Shown here piece by piece: positions 60,780 to 64,000 of a stretch of 64,000 nt of DNA. The stretch lies in NCBI RefSeq assembly GCF_029893355.1, contig NZ_JARZAI010000001.1, forward strand, positions 1-64,000. Direction: 5' to 3'. Made by a program: the position numbers and the translations under genes. Origin of the DNA: Kitasatospora sp. MAA4 (GTDB taxonomy: Bacteria > Actinomycetota > Actinomycetes > Streptomycetales > Streptomycetaceae). Within the stretch, counting starts at the first letter, position 1. Every line of letters starts with the position of its first letter. The notes below the pieces were generated by a model. That model saw only the letters and a list, made by a program, of their open reading frames with translations. It was not told where the DNA came from and ran no database searches.

Positions 60780-62133
60780 ACTGCGAATCAGCTCCCCGAT
60801 TCGTCGGTCGGCTCTCCCGCTGGGGTGGCACCCGGGCTGCCGTGGTGGCCGTCCCGTCCCACACTCGGCAGGTGGCCGCGGCACCGGTTCGCCCGCTCAG
60901 CGCACCGGCCTCGGCCAGTGCCTTCTCGGATGGCGGACGCGGTGTCATCCTTCGGCAGGGCGGGGCGTCGGCGCGTGCCGTCGTCGGGCAACGCTCCAGG
61001 ACAACGGCGACACCGCTGCGCTCGACGACCGTCAGCCCGGCCCCCGGCTGGGCGAGCGGATACCGGGCGACGACGGCTCCGGCGACGGTGGCGATGGAGA
61101 GGTAGGGCTGGTCGAGGCGCCGCCGGACCTCCAGCACGGCGCCGGCCAGGTGGTGAGGCACGACGTAGAGGTTGCCGCGAAAGGGCACTACGCCCTGGGC
61201 CGTGACCGTGCGGCGGTCGCAGACCCAGATCGGGAACGGCGTGGCGGGCAGCTCGCGAAGCGGTTCGGTGCGCGAAATCTGGTCACCCGCAAGCGCGTTG
61301 TCGTCCGCCCGAGCCTCGGGGTCCAGACCTGCCGCGAGCCGGTCCAGGCTCTCCTGTGCTCCGTCCAGCCTGGTGTCGTCCGCCATAGTGCTCCACCAGG
61401 ACCGGGCGGCCCGGACGGCCCGCTCGCATGCCGGGGGTCGTCGGCCGTCGCCCGGGAGGAGCTCGGCTCTCGCACCGTAGTACCTCGCCACTTGCCGGAA
61501 CGCCGACGTCATGCGGTCGCTGGCCGGGTTGTACACGGCCGGCGTCCGGCCGAGCCGCCAGCACTCGGCGGTGCCGCCCAGCCGCCTCATCACGCGCTCC
61601 ATGGCCTCGACGAGGTGCGGCAGGTCCTCGTTCTCCGCCAGAACTCCGCGCCAACGGCCGGAGCGGGTGAGCGATCCCAGCAACAGGTGCGCATGGCTGC
61701 CGCAGCCCCATCCCGCCGGCGGCTCCGGAAGCTTCAGCCAGTCGAATCGGACCGCCTCCTCGCTCCGTCGAGCGGTGATCGGGCTGCTCCCGGCGGGACC
61801 GGCGCCCTCACACTCCTCGCAGGGCGGCCGGGCGTGGTGTTTGCGCAGAGCACGCGTGAAGGTCGAGTAGCCGCTCGGGTAGCCCAGGTCCACGATCTCG
61901 CCGAAGAGAACGGTGGCGAGAAGGTGCGGGTCATCCGCCAGACGTTGTCGGCAGTACGGAAGGAAGCGGAGAAAGCCGTCCGGCGGGATAATTCGGATGC
62001 CGGGGGACCGCTCTCCGAAGAGATAAGCTCGCACCGTTTTCCGATCACGCCCGAGATGCTTGGCAATCCCGGAGACGGACCATCCGTCGCGATGGAGCCC
62101 GAGTGCCTCCATGTATTCCTCCCAGCTGATCAA
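60760..62133 (-). CDS. IS21-family IstA-like transposase with altered catalytic triad
   Basis: 457 residues. N-terminal helix-turn-helix GLHRDGWSVSGIAKHLGRDRKTVRAYL, then the DDE core: Asp131 in RFDWLKLP, then SLTRSGRWRGVLAENEDLPHLVEAMERV. The second catalytic position, normally Asp in WRFDRM, is Gly195 in WRLGRTPAV; Glu237 remains in ACERAVRAA. C-terminal RGNLYVVPHHLAG and VARYP also match IstA. No istB ATPase gene follows. Probably a decayed or repurposed transposase. TTG 62133 (CAGGGGG ahead) was chosen; ATG 62112 is the alternative. Confidence 0.75.
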   Translation of the reverse strand: MISWEEYMEALGLHRDGWSVSGIAKHLGRDRKTVRAYLFGERSPGIRIIPPDGFLRFLPYCRQRLADDPHLLATVLFGEIVDLGYPSGYSTFTRALRKHHARPPCEECEGAGPAGSSPITARRSEEAVRFDWLKLPEPPAGWGCGSHAHLLLGSLTRSGRWRGVLAENEDLPHLVEAMERVMRRLGGTAECWRLGRTPAVYNPASDRMTSAFRQVARYYGARAELLPGDGRRPPACERAVRAARSWWSTMADDTRLDGAQESLDRLAAGLDPEARADDNALAGDQISRTEPLRELPATPFPIWVCDRRTVTAQGVVPFRGNLYVVPHHLAGAVLEVRRRLDQPYLSIATVAGAVVARYPLAQPGAGLTVVERSGVAVVLERCPTTARADAPPCRRMTPRPPSEKALAEAGALSGRTGAAATCRVWDGTATTAARVPPQRESRPTNRGADSQSGRAPR

Positions 62134-62460
62134 GAAAACCCCCTGACGGTCGATTTCAGCACCCCATGACCTCGCAAATATGCCAGAGGCAAGCCGGAAA
62201 TATAGCACGGGGGATCGATGATCAAGGAGCGGAAACGTTTCTGCCGATTTACAATGACTGGGTATTTTCAGTGAGCGTCGATGGAGATTACTATGGAATG
62301 ACACGCTCCACCGGGTAGGTGGACACCGTGAGCGCTGAACTGAAAAAGTACCACCCCCCCGCGCCACCCCAGGTAATTTCGGTGAGCGTCGTCGAGATCG
62401 AATATGAAACGACGCCCGGATGAACCACGAACCGGCTTGCGGTTCCCTCGTTGATGAACC
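62134..62460. repeat. Left-end region of the IS21-like element with imperfect repeats
   Basis: Two 32-bp imperfect copies start GTGAGCGTCG at 62271-62302 and 62382-62413 and both end in ATG-AA-GAC-like sequence; about 25 positions match with one gap each way. IS21 elements carry several such terminal repeats for transposase binding. AT-richer than the flanks; no gene here. Confidence 0.5.
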
Positions 62461-62718
62461 GTGACATCAACATCCCAGCTCCATACCGTCGCGCCCTCCG
62501 ATCAAGATCCGGTCGTCAAGATCGGGAAGTGGCTCTTCGTTCCCGACAGACGGAACGACGCGGGCGACATGTGCACCGGCTACCTCTCGTGCACCGGCGA
62601 ACGCGTGCTGCTGCCTCACACCTCCTGCCTGCTGGCCAACTTGCTTCAGAAGACCCGCGAGCTGGAGAGCGACTTCGCGATGCGGCTCAGCCCCCATCCG
62701 TTCCCGGTCGAAACGTGA
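62461..62718 (+). CDS. Small unknown protein coupled to the DUF2637-like gene
   Basis: 85 residues from GTG 62461. No recognised family: KIGKWLFVPDRRNDAGDMCT, one-two Cys, then a helix LLANLLQKTRELESDFAM. No clear ribosome site. Its TGA overlaps the GTG of the next gene (GTGA), supporting translation as an operon. Start may lie further in. Confidence 0.5.
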   Translation: MTSTSQLHTVAPSDQDPVVKIGKWLFVPDRRNDAGDMCTGYLSCTGERVLLPHTSCLLANLLQKTRELESDFAMRLSPHPFPVET

Positions 62719-63434
62719 CGCCGCTCTTCGGATACGTCGAGCCTGGCGACGATCCCCGGCTAGCCTCCCGCGACCGCGTTCAGGCCGGAACCTACGGACC
62801 AGGTGTGCACTACGACGATGGCCTCGCCTGCGCCATCGGAGTCGTGTACGGCGACTCGCCCGCTTTCAACCCCGTCGCCGAGTCGGCGGTCGGGTGGGAG
62901 GCCGAGGCGGTGTTCGTTCCGCATCCTCGCCTGCCGGTGGACCAACCCGTGCCGATCATGGCCGGTACGCCCCGACGGCGGAGACAGCCACCCAGGTCGG
63001 CGTGGCCGGAGGTGATCGGTTCTCTGTTCGGCGCATTGACCGCGGTTACGGTCACCGCGGTCTGCGTGCTGGGTTGGGCGTTCTCCTACGACCCGTTGCG
63101 GGCGTTGGCGTACTCGCGAGTGCCGCACGCACTCTCACAGCTGTGGCCGGTCATCGTCTACGGGCCGTGGCTCGCGGGATGCCTGTCGGTCCTGCGTGCC
63201 GCCCTGCACGGACGTCAGCCCGTCCACTCCTGGGCCGTGGTCGTGCTGTTCTCCACTCTCGCGTCCGGACTGTGCGTCGCCGATGTCTCACAAACTCTTC
63301 CCGACCTCGTCGTGACCGGACTGCCTCCGCTCACAGCCGTCATCTCACTCCATCAACTCGTCCGCCAGCTCACCGCCGCCCGAGGCACGGGCCGACGGCC
63401 TGGCCGCCAGGCCGCGCACAGGTCTCCGCACTGA
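62715..63434 (+). CDS. DUF2637-like membrane protein
   Basis: 239 residues. After an N-terminal soluble part (VTPLFGYVEPGDDPRLASRD), four hydrophobic helices follow: SLFGALTAVTVTAVCVLGWAF, VIVYGPWLAGCLSVLRAAL, SWAVVVLFSTLASGLCVADV, LVVTGLPPLTAVISLHQLV. The DPLRALA and VYGPWLAGCLSVLRAAL segments fit the streptomycete DUF2637 (plasmid-transfer-associated spiracle) proteins. GTG 62715 overlaps the stop of the small upstream gene. Next to an IS21 relic, so possibly part of an old integrated mobile element. Confidence 0.68.
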   Translation: MTPLFGYVEPGDDPRLASRDRVQAGTYGPGVHYDDGLACAIGVVYGDSPAFNPVAESAVGWEAEAVFVPHPRLPVDQPVPIMAGTPRRRRQPPRSAWPEVIGSLFGALTAVTVTAVCVLGWAFSYDPLRALAYSRVPHALSQLWPVIVYGPWLAGCLSVLRAALHGRQPVHSWAVVVLFSTLASGLCVADVSQTLPDLVVTGLPPLTAVISLHQLVRQLTAARGTGRRPGRQAAHRSPH

Positions 63435-63583
63435 ACGGCGCTGCCGCAGAGCGCGCCACATTCTGCTGGCCGTCCCGATTTCAGGACCATTCCACACGGG
63501 CTTCGGACGTGTTCCCGAGGCCGCGGGCGCCCGCTTCCCAGTTGCGGGGAATTCGGGGGTGCCGGGTGCGGCACCAGTCGCCG

Positions 63584-64000
63584 TCAGCCGCCGTTCGGCA
63601 CCCGGCGCAGGGCTGCCGGGAGGTCGGCGAGGGTGGGGTAGCCGTTGACGGCCATCAGCAGGTCGGCTTCGGCGAGCAGGGAGCGCAGGACGTGGACGAC
63701 GCCGTCCGTGCCGCCGAGGGCCAGGCCGTAGGCGTACGGGCGGCCGACGCCGACCGCGGTGGCGCCGAGGGCGAGGGCCTTCACCACGTCGGTGCCGGTG
63801 CGGACGCCGGAGTCGAAGAGCACCGGGAGCCCGTTGGCGGCCTCGACGACCTCCGGGAGGGCGTCCAGCGCGGCCAGGCCGCCGTTGGCCTGCCGGCCCC
63901 CGTGGTTGGAGCAGTAGACGCCGTCGATGCCGGCGTCCTTGGCCCGGCGGACGTCCTCGGGGTGGCAGATGCCCTTCAGCAGGATCGGCAGCCGGGTCAG
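63584..64000 (-). CDS. FMN-dependent alpha-hydroxy-acid oxidase/lactate 2-monooxygenase-like (C-terminal part; continues beyond window)
   Basis: The frame is open to the right edge and gives the last 138 residues. They contain [21 protein letters not shown] (substrate/FMN loop), [14 protein letters not shown] with the catalytic His and Arg of the glycolate-oxidase family, [22 protein letters not shown] and [12 protein letters not shown] for FMN-phosphate binding, and [20 protein letters not shown]. The CHPED and YAYGLALGG wording favours lactate 2-monooxygenase-type oxidases, which decarboxylate L-lactate to acetate. The 149-bp gap to the DUF2637 gene contains no gene. Confidence 0.9.
   Translation of the reverse strand: MTRLPILLKGICHPEDVRRAKDAGIDGVYCSNHGGRQANGGLAALDALPEVVEAANGLPVLFDSGVRTGTDVVKALALGATAVGVGRPYAYGLALGGTDGVVHVLRSLLAEADLLMAVNGYPTLADLPAALRRVPNGG

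Noticed and set aside
1..64000. tRNA, rRNA, CRISPR array, integrase/att site
   Set aside because: Looked for cloverleaf-like GGTTCGA arms, spaced repeats and integrase motifs; none convincing by eye.

Overview
The window is high-GC actinobacterial DNA, about 70% G+C by eye. Gene content (SpoIIE-type phosphatase with PAS/GAF sensors, XRE regulators with helical repeats, a DUF2637-like protein, secreted peptidases, urease cluster) points to the Streptomycetaceae (Streptomyces or Kitasatospora). No rRNA, tRNA or CRISPR array was seen.

Layout. 1-16.6 kb: a spermidine-synthase-like enzyme, an MMPL exporter, endonuclease IV, a large secreted subtilase-fold protease with a sedolisin-like active site, an acyl-CoA synthetase, a PAS-PAS-GAF-GAF-SpoIIE-HATPase phosphatase, a coupled VWA/secreted-protein pair and a true S53 sedolisin. 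16.6-23.2 kb: the most interesting region, a compact RiPP (ribosomally made, modified peptide) cluster. It holds a 42-residue precursor peptide, a strong hairpin, a radical SAM/SPASM maturase, a YcaO cyclodehydratase, a TfuA partner, an MFS exporter, a JmjC-type oxygenase and an unknown protein. 23.1-28.2 kb: a GNAT, an AEC transporter, an ICMT-like methyltransferase and two coupled ammonium transporters. 28.2-37.4 kb: urease genes ureA, a His-rich CbiX-like chelatase, ureB, ureC, [TnpB insertion], ureF, ureG, ureD, then an ArsR regulator and a cobalamin riboswitch in front of a HoxN/NixA-type Ni/Co transporter. Urea hydrolysis, nickel handling and ammonium transport are thus clustered.

37.4-64 kb: a very large secreted deacetylase-like protein with Ig repeats; a glutamate-type ABC importer without its ATPase; CutA, two Nudix hydrolases, a CYTH protein, a GNAT and an XRE regulator around a gene remnant; two Cys-rich microproteins overlapping a terpene-synthase-like gene; a neprosin-like peptidase; two methyltransferases; a YraQ/TIGR03943 permease pair; a second TnpB element; a short leader ORF in front of a GNAT and an IF-1 paralog; an IS21-like IstA with an altered catalytic triad; and a truncated FMN-dependent alpha-hydroxy-acid oxidase at the right edge.

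Starts were chosen by Shine-Dalgarno spacing and family N-termini, so several differ from the longest reading frame. Functions rest on recognised motifs read by eye; no database search was run.
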